64,000 nucleotides of DNA from Dipteris shenzhenensis (lineage: Eukaryota; Polypodiophyta; Polypodiopsida; Gleicheniales). The notes under the pieces were generated by a model. The model did not search any database. It was not told where the DNA came from and was given only the letters and a program-made list of their open reading frames with translations. The stretch lies in the NCBI GenBank assembly GCA_047967505.1, contig CM106538.1. One strand, written 5' to 3'. The translations under genes were made by a program, and so were the position numbers. Below are positions 31,790 through 43,320 of the stretch, piece after piece (the first letter of the stretch is position 1; every line of letters starts with the position of its first letter).

Positions 31790-32740
31790 CTATATATAAG
31801 GATGTAGCTTAAAAGACATCACTTTTAACTCCTGGTTCCCTCTTTCTCTCCTGAAGAGAACTTTAGGTTCGTCACCTTCCTTGATTCTTATTTTGTGGTA
31901 CCCTGACCTGATGTCTATCTTGGAATTATATGTAGATTTCTTCACTTCATCCAACAAATCATCCACCCTAGGGATGGAGAATCTATTTTTTATGGTCTTT
32001 TCATTCAACTCCCTGTTGTCAATTCCTCCTTTACTAATAAAATAAGAGAAGCAAATGGAGATTGACTAAGACTGATGAAACCTTTGTCCAACAACTCCTG
32101 GATATGATTGGCAACCTCATCCTTCTCTGCCTTTGATAACCTCTAAGGAGCCTTCTTTATGGGCTTTGGTCCTTCCTCCAAATATATGGCATGATCAATG
32201 GCATGATTAACTTCCTTTTAGGGGAAGACAAGGAGGTGGTTCTTGGAAAATGTCCTCATATTGCTATAGCATTCCCAGCATGTCAACATCTTCCACTATG
32301 AAGCCCTTACTTGGTGTCTGGTTATCTCCAGCCTCAAGTTTTAAGGATAAAGAGTGGCATCCCTCGTGAGGATTCTTCTCACTTGTTCCGCTGTGACTAA
32401 CTGCAACTTCTGAGAGAGTATACCCGATCAACGCACTTCGTTACCCTTGCTATTGAAAGTAATTGTCATGTTCGGCAAATTCATAGTAAAATTACCCAAT
32501 GTTCGGAGCCAGTTGCAACCAAGTATTATGTCTATGGGACCTGATCCAAGGCAAACAGATCAGTAATGCAGCAGTAATCTTGATTACTGCATCGGTGCAA
32601 AGCTTTTGACTGGTAGTGAAGGTCTTATTAGCCACTTCAATCAAACCACAGGCAACTTCAATGAGTGGACAAACTTCGAATTTACAAAAGCTATGGGTGC
32701 TACCACTGTCCACAAGAATATAGGCATCTCTTCCCATTAC
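31790..32740 (-). pseudogene. Ty3/gypsy pol fragment (protease to RT)
   Basis: The minus strand shows the gypsy aspartic protease AYILVDSGSTHSF near 32720-32690. The RT N-terminus follows, IQELLDKGFISLSQSPFAS near 32110-32050, then IKNRFSIPRVDDLLDEV and SKIDIRSGYHKIRIKEGD (motif A, catalytic Asp present) at 31995-31880. The VLFRR and VMSFKL remnants end near 31800. Stops and shifts separate the blocks. The YxDD motif, RNase H and integrase are absent. This is the only Ty3-type element seen in the window. Confidence 0.85.
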
Positions 32741-33110
32741 CTTACCCTTGAGCTGAAGGTGGTGGAAGTGCTTACACCATTAAAAGTGTTTGCAAATATC
32801 CTGTACAATTCTGGTTGGGTGTCCCACCTTATTTCTTCATCAGTCACAACCCACCATCCTCAGGTTCATCCAGCTATCCCCCTCAGAATCCCAGGGCAGC
32901 CTGGTTCTTGCTAAGCATCATGCCTGTAGGGTTTGTTTCAACCCAGGTTCACTCTGGCACCACCATCAATAACCGCATGACTGCCTTGCTGACAGCCGCC
33001 CCCAACAACCACAGCAAACAGTCGTTACAGCTGTACGGGCTGGGAAGTGGCCAGGCACAGCAGCAACAGCACATATAGCCACAGTAGTAGTGCAGCAACA
33101 CATACAAGAA
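32741..33110. other. Probable gypsy gag-side remnant
   Basis: Lies upstream of the gypsy protease on the minus strand. Frames are broken and Ala/Cys-rich because of CTG/CAG repeats. No knuckle is recognisable. Confidence 0.35.
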
Positions 33111-33115
33111 ATAAT

Positions 33116-33467
33116 TGTTGAGATATCGAGCTCCACTCGCGATATGCCAAGGTGACCGTTGTGCATTTATGTCACCGACTTGTTAGCTGGAGATGCAGTT
33201 GGTACACCGCCCACGAATAATAGCTGGATGACAGCTATCCTTATCTACACTAGTTCGTGGCTCAGTTAGTATGCCACCTTAGTTAGTTGAGTTTGGTTTG
33301 AGACCCACATATAGGGTTCTTCTATTTCTTTGTATTAGAGTTCTTTTGGCTTTCATAACTAAGAAGAGGAAAACTGTTTTCAGCCTCCACCTTTGTGTGT
33401 ATTCCCCCATTGTGCATGTAAGAAAGCCACAAGTGAAACTCCTTCCCTCTCTCCCACAATCTTCACA
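33116..33467 (+). repeat. 5' LTR of copia C
   Basis: Starts TGTTGAGATATCG and ends CTTCACA. The inverted phrase CGAGCTC...CTCGCGATAT lies near its start. Confidence 0.95.
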
Positions 33468-33479
33468 TGGTATCAGAGC
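33468..33479 (+). other. Primer binding site of copia C
   Basis: TGGTATCAGAGC directly abuts the 5' LTR, the standard initiator tRNA-Met site. Confidence 0.9.
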
Positions 33480-33949
33480 CTTGTTCGTGGTAAGGAGCTC
33501 AAGAAAGCAAGCTAAGTTCGTGGTGTCCTGGTAAGAGACGAAAGTGGTATTTCACCACACAGTCACTTCGTAGTGACGATTTTGCATCAACAGGTAACAA
33601 GCATGAATCTGCAACTCCCAATATCTCTACACAAAGGCATACGATGCAATTTCTGCGGCAACTTTTCACCGACCCACAGAACAGTGGTCGCACAGCAAAA
33701 ACAGGGCCTTTTTCTGAGTGCCTGCGGAGAACTTCCGTCTCCAAAACGGGCCCCGAAATGACCTCGAATCAGAAAAATAACCCTAAACCGTAAACCCCGC
33801 AACATATACTGCGCTCTCGCCACACCGCGAAGGGCGTCTCAATCTGAGACAATGCACTCTTGCACTTCTGGCTGTGCTACCTGCAGAGATTTGCTCCCAA
33901 ACTCGAAATGTGTTTTTTGCAGTGACAGAATATTTTGCAGTGTTCTGTA

Positions 33950-36900
33950 ATGGCATCTGATTCTCTTTCACAGATTGTCACTGAAAAGCTTGACAAGAAC
34001 AACTTCCAGGCATGGAAGTTTAGAATGACGAATTTCTTGATGGGAAAAGGCTATTGGGAGTTCATTACAGGAAATGAAGAAGAACCTGTTCTTCCTAATG
34101 TTCCCAGTCAACAGGAAATGCAGGCATTCAAAGGATGGCATGAGAGAGCCAGGAAAGTTATGTACTGGCTGTCTATCAGTATTTCGGACTCCATGATTGT
34201 GCATATTCAGGATGCAAATACGCCAAAGGAGGCATGGGATACTTTGGCAAAAATGTATAGCACAAATACGCAAGCCAGGAAAATGCAACTCAAACAGGAG
34301 TTGCACAATGTGCAGAGAGAAAATTTGAGCATAAATGACTACCACATGAAAGTGAAGAAAATTGCAGATGCACTTGCTTCCATTGGGTCGCCAGTGGATG
34401 ATGACGATTTGGTCTCTGTGACCTTGAATGGTCTAGGAAAGGATTATGCACAGTTCCGGACATCCATTGCCGTCCGTGAAAAATTTCCTAATTTTGAGGA
34501 GTTGATTGCTCTTCTAATTTCCGAAGAGCAGAGAAATGGTGGTGCATCTTCTTCAGCAGGAACTTCAAAAGAAACTGTCTTCTACTCAAATGCTGGCAGA
34601 GGTAGAGGCAGAGGTAGAGGAGGCCGATCTGCAGGCCGTGGTAGAAATCAGAATATGCAGCAAACGCAAGAAAACCAGTCCTATGCAGGAGGACGTGGTA
34701 ACTCTAGAGGCAGGGGGAGCCAAAGAGGCCGTGGTGGATGGCAGAGAGGCCAAAATGCAAACAGCAATATTGAATGCTACTATTGTGGCAAGATGGGTCA
34801 TATGGCTAAGGACTGCTATAAAAAGCAGAATGACATTATGAATGGAAAATTGCAGCAAGGCAATTATGCATCCTCTAGTAGACAGGGTGATGACAGAAAT
34901 GAGCATTTGTTTATGGTGCAGCATATGACAAATTCTGTAACAAGTGCAGAAGAAAGCAATGATGTGTGGTATGTTGACTCGGGTGCATCAAACCACATGA
35001 CAGGTCACGCTGAATGGATACAGGATGCAAGAAAAATGGAAAAACCAAGATTTGTGGAGACTGGTGATGATACCGCACATCCTATTGTGCAGATTGGCAA
35101 AATTCCTTTGTCTATGCAGGATGGGAAAAAGAAATACTTGTCTGATGTATTTCATGTCCCGAACATCACCAAGAACCTGGTTTCTGTTGGTCAAATGGTT
35201 GAGCAGGGCTTGCAGGTTAGATTTAATCCTCATGGATGCTTTGTTGAGGATATGAAAAATAATGGTCGCTTGATAGCAAAAGGAAAGAAGAAGGGCAGGA
35301 TGTTTACGTTAGATGCAGACATGCCTCAATTGAGTGCAGCAATGTTTGCACATGGGACCGGTGTAGTTGCAGATATTGATATCTGGCACAAACGCATTGG
35401 TCATGTTAATATACAGCGACTTAAATCAATGCAAGCCCAAAATATTGTTGCAGGATTGCCTAAATTCAAGGTTGCAGAAATGCACAAGGTTTGTGAAGCC
35501 TGTCAATTTGAAAAACAGGCAAGGAAACCTTTTCCTAGGCATGTTCAAGAGAGTAAAAAGCCATTGGAATTAATCCACTCTGATGTGTGGACTACAAAAG
35601 CTGCATCTATTGGAGGCTGTCACTATTTTGTCACATTTATTGATGACTTCAGCAGAAAACTGTGGGTGTATTTTATGAAAAAGAAAAGTGAAGTGTTTGG
35701 GCACTTCAAAGCTTTCAAAGCTATGGTTGAAAAAGAAACAGGCCTGCAAATAAAATGCCTAAGGTCAGATGGAGGGGGAGAGTACCTCTCAAATGAGTTT
35801 GCAAGGTTCTTGCAGGAGCATGGTATAAAGCAGCAATATTCATGCAGTCATACCCCACAGCAAAATGGAATTGCAGAAAGAAAAAACAGGCATATTGGAG
35901 AGGTATCTCGGGCTATGCTAAATGAAAAAGATCTATCAGATTATTATTGGGCTGAAGCAGTTGCTACAGCAGTCTATATAATGAACAGGACTCCCACTGC
36001 AGCAATACATGGCATGACGCCAGAGGAGATGTATACTGGTAGGAAACCAGATATTTCTCATTTGAAGATTTTTTGTTGCATTGCCTATGTCCATGTGCCA
36101 GATGAGTTGAGGTCCAAGTTGGATCCAAAAGCTGAGAAGTGCGTCTTTATTGGTTATTCTCTGCAGCAAAAAGGGTATAGATGCTATAACCCTTCTACAC
36201 GAAAGTTCACAGTGAGCAGAGATGTTGTTTTTGATGAGATGAGCAACTGGTATAAACCAGTAAATGTGATGATTGATGTAGATGCACAAAATGGTAATGC
36301 TCCACAGAATGCACAGCAGCAATCACAAAATATCAGTGGACCTGGAGTGTCCTCTACCAGTGGTTCACATACTTCGCCATGGACAGGCAGATTGAGATCA
36401 GGAGAATCCCCTCAAAGCAATGCAGAGAGTGGTACGCAGGTATCACGAAAAGGAAAAGAGAAGGTAGATCAACTCATGTTTGATGTGAATGCAGGTCACT
36501 CTTGTGTGGATGGTGAATCCAGTGGCTCAGAACAGAGCATTGATGATGAGTTGGGTATTCCTTCTGTTGTTACACCTGGAGTAAGAAAGACCAGGGATTT
36601 TTTGAGAGCACCTGGAAGTGAGCCTATTTTGCGCAGGTCTACCAGGGTTAGGTATCCTGTGAATAGGCTGAAATATGATGGATTTACAGCCATTCACTAT
36701 GCCTATATGGTCAAAGTGATACAGGAACCAGAACCCACTTCTTTTGAGCAAGCCATGGGAAATGAAAAATGGGAGAAAGCCATGGATGAAGAAATGGATG
36801 CCTTGGATGCTAATGCTACATGGGAATTGGTGCCTTTGCCTAAAGGCAAGAATGCAATTGGCTGTAAGTGGGTTTATAAGATCAAGCACAATGCAGATGG

Positions 36901-37213
36901 TTCTGTGAATAGATACAAGGCAAGATTAGTTGTGAAGGGATATGCACAGACATATGGCATTGATTATGAAGAAACTTTCAGCCCGGTTGCAAGGATGGCA
37001 ACCGTAAGAGCAGCGATTGCTATGGCTGCATCAAAGGGATGGTCTTTACATGAGATGGATGTAAAGAATGCCTTCTTGCATGGTGATTTGCAAGAAGAGG
37101 TCTTTATGGAGCAGCCAGCAGGTTATGTGCATGCTACTCATCCTGAGTTTGTTTTCAGGTTGAAGAAAGCCTTGTATGGCTGCAAGCACCTAGAGCATGG
37201 TCTGACAAGATAG
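33950..37213 (+). pseudogene. Copia C gag-protease-integrase-RT polyprotein, long open part
   Basis: About 1087 codons are open from ATG 33950 (MASDSLSQIVTEKL; an upstream in-frame ATG at 33935 is less likely). In order: the gag core (NNFQAWKFRM, LMGKGYWEFITG); a Gly/Arg-rich stretch (34596-34760); knuckle CYYCGKMGHMAKDC (34773-34816); protease WYVDSGASNHM (near 34966); pre-integrase IWHKRIGHVN and CEACQF (HHCC zinc); integrase core with HSDVWTT, FIDDFSRKLW, RSDGGGEYLS and a QQNGIAERKN end (D, D, E present); and the RT start WELVPLPKGKNAIGCKWVYK and MDVKNAFLHGDL. The frame is lost near 37185 at the conserved LYG-K-x-A segment, consistent with a small deletion, and stops at 37213. Confidence 0.95.
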
Positions 37214-38311
37214 GACAGTATCTTGTCACTATTGGCTTTCAGATTTCCAAGGCAGATTTCTCACTCTATGTGAGAAAAACAGAGAAAGGGATTATGCTGC
37301 TGGTCATTTATGTTGATGATTTGATCATCACAAGTGATAGTGATGAAGATATCCTTCATGTGAAAATGCTATTGAGGCAGAAGTTTGAGATGAAGGATTT
37401 GAGAGAGCTGCGTTATTTCTTGGGCATTGAGGTGATTAGATCACCAAGTGGGATACAGCTCTTGTAGAGGCAGTATGGACTGGACATGCTGTCCAAATAT
37501 GGGATGACAGGCTGTAAGCCTATTTCAGTTCCTTTGGAGCAGAATGTGAAGCTGAGTGCAGATGCAGGTGAGCTTCTGGAAGACCCTACTATGTACAGAC
37601 GCATAGTAAGAAGTTTGATTTACATGACTATTACCAGGCCAGATTTGAGCTATGCTGTTGGGTTGGTAAGTCAGTTTATGCAGGCTCCAAGGAAACCGCA
37701 TTTGGATGCGGCTAGACGCATACTCAGGTATGTGAAGTCCACATTGCAGTATGGACTATTTTATGAGGCTAGGGTTCAGATACAGTTGCATGGATACACT
37801 GATGCTGATTGGGCTGGTAGTATTTCTGATAGACGATCTACCAGTGGATATGTGTTCTCTTTTGGGAGTGCTGCAGTCACTTGGAGCAGCAAGAAACAGC
37901 CTACAGTTGCCTTGTCGAGCACAGAGGCTGAGTACAGGGGTGCAGCAATGGCTGCATGTGAGGTAGCTTGGTTGCATAAGCTACTCTATGATATGCATCA
38001 GTCTACAGATGGGCCAGTTGTCATTTATTGTGACAACATGAGTTAGTATACACTTGGCAAAGAACCCAGTCTTTCATGCTAGAACAAAGCACATTGAGGT
38101 GCATTATCACTATGTGCGGGAGAAAGTGTTACTAGGTCTTATTGATCTAGTTTATGTCAGCACAGAGGATCAGGTAGCTGACATATTCACGAAAGCATTG
38201 GGCGCAGAGAAGCTGCGCAAGTTCAGAGACCTGCTTGGTGTGCAGGATTTGGGATTGAGCTCGAGGGGGAGTGTTGAGATATCGAGCTCCACTCGCGATA
38301 TGCCAGGGTGA
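37192..38311 (+). pseudogene. Copia C RT C-terminus and RNase H, broken
   Basis: After the shift the frame resumes with the catalytic LLVIYVDDLIITS near 37300 and FEMKDLRELRYFLGIEV. A TAG stop interrupts at 37465-37467. 37486-38046 carries the RNase H: ADWAGSISDRRSTSGY, TWSSKKQPTVALSSTEAEY and a YCDNMS end, where a one-base insertion creates the stop near 38045. 38054-38311 is the C-terminus (HARTKHIEVHYHYVRE, VADIFTKALG). All catalytic residues that I can identify remain, so the damage is recent and limited to three sites. Confidence 0.9.
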
Positions 38312-38623
38312 CCGTTGTGCATTTATGTCACCGACTTGTTAGCTAGAGATGCGGTTGGTACACTGCCCACGAATAATAGCTGGATGACAGCTATCCTTAT
38401 CTACACTAGTTCGTGGCTCAGTTAGTATGCCACCTTAGTTAGTTGAGTTTGGTTTGAGACCCACATATAGGGTTCTTCTATTTCTTTGTATTAGAGTTCT
38501 TTTGGCTTTCATAACTAAGAAGAGGAAAACTGTTTTCAACCTCCACCTTTGTGTGTATTCCCCCATTGTGCATGTAAGAAAGCCACAAGTGAGACTCCTT
38601 CCCTCTCTCCCACAATCTTCACA
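38272..38623 (+). repeat. 3' LTR of copia C
   Basis: Partner of 33116-33467; six transitions and no indels between them. Followed by ATAAT. Confidence 0.95.
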
Positions 38624-38628
38624 ATAAT

Positions 38629-39770
38629 ATCAGCAACAGGTGCTAAAGCAGGGTCGGCAGGTGGCATGTGGCACCTCAGGCCTGACTGCAGGTCCAGCCA
38701 TAGAACAGTCTGCCAGTTCCTCTAAAAACCTATACAAGGGACGATTGCCCCGTCTTTTCACAATCAGATTTGGACCACAGCTGCTCCTTAGCATCCACCT
38801 CTAGTACAGCCACCTCTGGGCCATCCAATGGCACGCCAGGGTCTATTAGCAGTAGGGAAGAGGGCACATTTACGTACCAATCAGAAAACAAGAAACAGAG
38901 ATGCTATGGTGTGTTTGTGTTTGGTTATGAGGAGTGAAGCATGCAGTATGCCTCTGGGCCATGCCTATTGTGCCCAGCACATGCTTGTTTTGTAACTAAT
39001 ACTGAATGTGGAGACTTGCATAGATGCTAGCATAACTGCAAGGGATACAATCAAACATGATGAAAACGTCACATGATTGGTCCCTCCCCCCCCTCCAGAA
39101 AAACCCTGCATGCGCTTTTTCTCCTTTTCTGGCACCCACGTAGAGAATATTGATCTTTATTGTTTCCCTTGATACCAAGTACATACACCTGCTACACCTT
39201 CTATGTCCAGTAATGGCTGCCTCATGGAGACTGAAGACACTGCTTGAGACTTTGCCTAAGGACTAGCACTATGCTGGCCACCAACACCTTTGGGCGTAAG
39301 GCAAAGATAGATGAATCTAGGAACATTCCCAAACTCATCCTCTAAAAACACAACATAGTGCAGTTTCAATCTCACGATAGTCACTCATAAGATTGAAAAC
39401 CATAAACTCCATCACGCATAACAGGGACTAGCTACGATGACATCCCCACTGATGTCATCAGCGCCCAACAATGAGTGTAGACCATAGTATAAAAATATGC
39501 TCTCACACATACAAATCCACACACCCACACATACTTGAGCATCCATTTATACAAAGTCTTCGTACTAAGTTTCTGTCGGCACTCCAAAGGTGAAGGGCAA
39601 ACTCAGCCATGATGCCTTGCTAGCACTAAGGGAGAAGGCTAATCAAAAAGTATTCGTAGGATATTCAACATAGCATACTCTTTTATTTCTAGGATTTGCT
39701 GAACCTGATGACACAAGGCCTTTATGAGTGAGTCAATATGCTGTGGATGCCTATACTCGAATCTGAGAGT
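38629..39770. other. Unassigned intergenic DNA
   Basis: No gene recognised. It is the downstream flank of copia C and continues the decayed sequence left of 33110. Confidence 0.5.
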
Positions 39771-39774
39771 TACA

Positions 39775-40125
39775 ATATAACCAACAAGCTTGTGATGAAT
39801 AAGGCCGGGTTAACACACATCCACCCCACCCTGGTGGACAAGCAAAAAAAAAAGTCTCCTCCAATGAAATTCAGGAGCCCATGAAAGTGCATTTCACATA
39901 TCAGGCCGGACGGCTGAGAATATTTCTCGCGTGGCAGGTGCGTCACAGATGCCTTTCCAAGGCTCGACATCCAACACCCCAAGCTCGCCCGCAAGGTGTG
40001 TCCGCCTCACTCCACCAATCAAAAAGCGAATCATAGAACAAAATCGCCTGAGATATTGCCGACAGGATTCGATCCCCTGACTGCACCTACCAGATTCTAG
40101 CAGCCTTACCACCAAGCCACCTTAT
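39775..40125 (-). mobile_element. tRNA-derived SINE candidate
   Basis: The minus strand has a pol III A box TGGCTTGGTGG (40119-40109) and B box GGATCGAATCC (40075-40065) 44 bases apart from start to start, the geometry of a tRNA-like promoter. An unrelated body of about 290 bases follows and ends near TTATATTGTAACTC. Coding content is nil. Neighbouring 40140-40260 has similar phrases (GTGTGTCAACCC and GGATGAATGAG on the minus strand) and may be a second, older copy. The ends are approximate because no target duplication was found. Confidence 0.6.
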
Positions 40126-40514
40126 AATGGATGCCATACAGAAGGCCTTAAATGGATATAGTCTCATTCATCCGCCCATGTGTGAAATGAAGAGCCGTGC
40201 GCGGCCACTCCTCAGGAGGGTTCAGCCATCCACGGACGTGTGTCAACCCAGCCTAAGCCAGAAATAACATCAATATAACTGAAACAGCTGCAAGCAAGGA
40301 TCGCACTGATTTGGAATAGTTTGGAAACTATGAGTTGACACTCTATTATAATTATCATACGGTATGATATGACGAATAGATCACAACGAAAACTTCGCCA
40401 AACAATACTCCAACACAAGTAGGATTATCAACTATTTTGCCATGCAGGAAACTTCCAGCCATGTTCTTTGATTGGATGTTTTACATGAGGAAGCAAATAT
40501 ATACTTGGCCCAAC

Positions 40515-41010
40515 ATAAAAGTAACAACCTGTCACATACTGAATCAAAGGAGTGAGCACCCGTGCTGTACAGAACAATTATATGAAGCTTGATATCACAG
40601 GAATCAACAACCTGCCACTTTACACTGCGTATGCTTCTATATAAAATATTACTGAGCGTTGATACTTAAGCTAATTCGAAAAGAGGGAGGGAAAACATGT
40701 AAAAGGGAGAAAAGAAGGGGTAAACGTCTTGGCATAATCTTTTTTGAAGCAAAGATATAATTGGCCGACAAACAAGCATTCAAAGTTTAATCCTAAAACC
40801 ATAAAAGTGACAACCATCACGTACAGAATCAATGGGTGCACCCGCTGTACAGTATAATGATATGAAGCTTAATATCACATGAATCAACAACCTGCCACCT
40901 TACAATGCATATGCTTATAGATACAAATATTACTGAGCCGGGGGGGGGGGGGGGGGGGGCATGTCAAAGGGAGAAAAATGGGTAAACCTTTTGGCATAAG
41001 CCTTCATTTA
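40515..41010. repeat. Imperfect tandem duplication 3' of the ZRF1 gene, with G20
   Basis: About 230 bp (40515-40745) recurs at about 40800-41010, sharing GATATGAAGCTT, GAATCAACAACCTGCCAC and AATATTACTGAG. A run of 20 G (40940-40959) replaces part of the second copy. This lies 250-740 bases past the stop codon of the chaperone gene, so it could overlap its 3' UTR. Confidence 0.8.
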
Positions 41011-41256
41011 AGCATAGTTTCAGAGGATGTGTCAGTAAACCTTTGAAGGTGCTGCTATCTACAATAAGCAACACATAAATCGGTATACATTCTTGATTAA
41101 GGAATAGGCATAAATCACTCAACAAAACTGGCATTTGTCTGTTACAAGGCCAGTATATGAATCCTTTGCAGCATCAAAAACATCCAGAAATCTCTCCAAC
41201 TGCTTTCACTCAAAATATTGTGTTCTCCCTTTGATCTATTACCCTACCTAAAAACC

Positions 41257-43320
41257 CTACTCCGTACCTTTTCTAGACCTAAAGTTTTCCCTTAGCTCTG
41301 CAAATTTTTTGAAACATTGCCCCTTGGACTTTCCTGGCACTGCAGCTGCTATTCGATCCCATCGCTGTACTGTATCTTTGGGAAAAGCCTTCAATGCCTT
41401 TACAAGAGCACCTTCCTGTACGTCAGACCATACATCCTGTTCAGAGCTGGCTGCCGAGCCATTTGAACTAGGCTGACTCCCATTTGGAACTGATTTATCT
41501 TCTGCTTTCTCCGCAACTTCATTATCAGCAATAGCTTTACTTGCATTGACAATATCTCCATTGCTAGCCATGGCAACGGCCTTGACATTGCCATTTGTCA
41601 AAGGGGAGCTTGGTACAGGTTGAATAGAAACAGCATCAGGAGAATCTTCGCGCGTGGACAAAGGAGAGGCAATGACTACGTTAGTAACTTTCCTCTTCTC
41701 CAAGAAAGAATCGAAGGCCTTTGAAGAATCTGGCTTCTGCAAAAGGACGGTCTTGATCGCCTTAAGGATCTCTTCCACAGAGCGGTCAGTCCCAATGTAA
41801 TTTGACACAACCTCCCACCTTTGCGCAGTCCCCTTGGGATATTTCTGCATGGCCTTTCGCAACAGCTCCACCTCATCCTTGCTCCAAGGTTTTTCCTTCT
41901 TCTCTCCGGTGTTGAGGGTACTAACAGCCTTACTTCTCTCCTCAGAGCCTTCCAAATTCTTTTTCGGATAGTCAGTGGCAGTACTGTTTGCTGCATGTGA
42001 AGATGATGACAAACTTGAGCCTTTCTGTCCATCAAGAACTTGCTTCAAAACCTTACTCTGATCCTGGGCACCCTTCTTCTCCAGATCCTCACACAAGCGT
42101 CGAAGCTCATCAATCTCTAACGACACGCATAGGTTCTCGATATCATCCTCAAAAATTCCAAAGACCTTCCTGCTTACAACATCAGAAGCAACAACTCGTA
42201 GCCTTGACCTTTCCTTTCTAAGCAACTTCTTCTCCCTCTCTTTGGACTTCTTCTGGGCAGCAGCTTCTTCTGCAGCTTTTCTTTCTTCTTGCTCCTTTCT
42301 TAGCCTTTCTTCCTCTAATAATCTGGCAGCTTCTTCCTCTTTGTCTTTCTTGGCCTGCAGTTTCGCTTGTTTCTTCCTGAGTTTCTCAGCCTTTTCTTCT
42401 TCCTTCCTTCTCGCTATTCTCGGATCCCTTTTGTATGCATTTTCGACCATAGCGCGTACCCTCACGCTTTCTTCCTTCTTAGCTTTCTCCCTCAGCTTCG
42501 CATTCTGCCTTTCCATCCATCTTTTATGTTCTCTGCTTTCTGCCAACTCAAGATCGTATTCGTCGGCATGGGGAAACTCCCGCCAACTTTTGAAACCATA
42601 CCAAAAATCGTAGAAGCTATCAACTTCGGCGAGAGGAGTGTCATCGCTCCCGAGAGAGGGCACCGGTTGAATGACCGACCATCGCCCATTCCTTACAAAC
42701 ACAGGCCCATACACCTTCAGAAAATCTTGAGGGGCGCAGTCCCCAGGCACTGCATCATCGAACTCATCCGTAGAATCATAGACCCTTCTCTTCACGGGAT
42801 CTATCAGCACCTCATACGCCTCCTGAATGGCCTTAAAATGCTGATCGATTTCTTCCTTCTTGGCCTCTTTGGCCTCCTCGGTTTCTTCTGCAAGAAGAAG
42901 GGCCGCCTGTTTGTCAGGGTGATGCTTCAACGCCGCTTCCCTGTAGCATTTCCTGATCTGATCCTCGGTAGCAAGGTACCGCAGATGACTGAGACCTAGC
43001 AAGGCATAATGATCCTGCTGCTGCTGCCCAAGCGTCGATTTTTTCTTGCCTTTGAACTCGAACGAATCCGCGGCCGTCGAGAAGCTTTTCTCCTTGCTAT
43101 CCGGATCAACATCGTCGCGCTCCTCCTCCTCCTCCTCCCCCCGGTGGTGCTTATCGGCAAAACCCAAAAGCCGGCGAGCCAAGGAGTGGAAGGAGAACCC
43201 GGCGGGCTCAAAGCGGGAAGTCTTGAGGGGCAAGCTATTGGAAGAAGCGATGAAGGGGAGGCGATCTGGGAAGTCAGGCGCGGGGTAAGAGAGGAGGAGC
43301 CGGGGAAGGGGAGCCGGCAT
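41257..43320 (-). CDS. ZRF1: ZRF1/DNAJC2-type J-domain and SANT protein (GlsA/zuotin family)
   Basis: 687 codons in one uninterrupted exon. Domains: low-complexity Glu/Asp-rich N-terminus (60-75); J domain about 103-183 with the HPD triad at 134-136; the zuotin-homology/ubiquitin-binding region with FYDFWYGFKSWREFP (236-250); a long charged helix of Lys/Glu/Arg (265-375); SANT 1 about 478-525 (KPWSKDEVELLRKAM) and SANT 2 about 629-680 (VWSDVQEGALVKALKAFP). This is the full architecture of eukaryotic DNAJC2 and of plant ZRF1A/B and Volvox GlsA. In other organisms the family works as the ribosome-associated Hsp40 partner of Hsp70. In the nucleus it reads ubiquitylated H2A and regulates Polycomb targets and cell differentiation. 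Function here is inferred from homology. Length is near the family norm. The first Met is followed at once by family-like sequence, so I keep it. It is the only intact host gene seen in the window. Confidence 0.95.
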   Translation of the reverse strand: MPAPLPRLLLSYPAPDFPDRLPFIASSNSLPLKTSRFEPAGFSFHSLARRLLGFADKHHRGEEEEEERDDVDPDSKEKSFSTAADSFEFKGKKKSTLGQQQQDHYALLGLSHLRYLATEDQIRKCYREAALKHHPDKQAALLLAEETEEAKEAKKEEIDQHFKAIQEAYEVLIDPVKRRVYDSTDEFDDAVPGDCAPQDFLKVYGPVFVRNGRWSVIQPVPSLGSDDTPLAEVDSFYDFWYGFKSWREFPHADEYDLELAESREHKRWMERQNAKLREKAKKEESVRVRAMVENAYKRDPRIARRKEEEKAEKLRKKQAKLQAKKDKEEEAARLLEEERLRKEQEERKAAEEAAAQKKSKEREKKLLRKERSRLRVVASDVVSRKVFGIFEDDIENLCVSLEIDELRRLCEDLEKKGAQDQSKVLKQVLDGQKGSSLSSSSHAANSTATDYPKKNLEGSEERSKAVSTLNTGEKKEKPWSKDEVELLRKAMQKYPKGTAQRWEVVSNYIGTDRSVEEILKAIKTVLLQKPDSSKAFDSFLEKRKVTNVVIASPLSTREDSPDAVSIQPVPSSPLTNGNVKAVAMASNGDIVNASKAIADNEVAEKAEDKSVPNGSQPSSNGSAASSEQDVWSDVQEGALVKALKAFPKDTVQRWDRIAAAVPGKSKGQCFKKFAELRENFRSRKGTE

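Larger units (their letters stand above)
33116..38623 (+). mobile_element. Copia C, full-length LTR retrotransposon
   Basis: 5508 bp, with 352-bp LTRs (33116-33467 and 38272-38623), target duplication ATAAT (33111-33115 and 38624-38628), a Met-tRNA primer site directly after the 5' LTR, and the purine tract GAGGGGGAG before the 3' LTR. The LTRs differ at six positions, all transitions (1.7%). Gag, protease, integrase, RT and RNase H occur in copia order. Three lesions in RT/RNase H break the frame. Confidence 0.95.

Noticed and set aside
34586-34924. Ser/Ala-rich minus frame opposite copia C gag
   Set aside because: Shadow of the Gly/Arg-rich gag coding strand.
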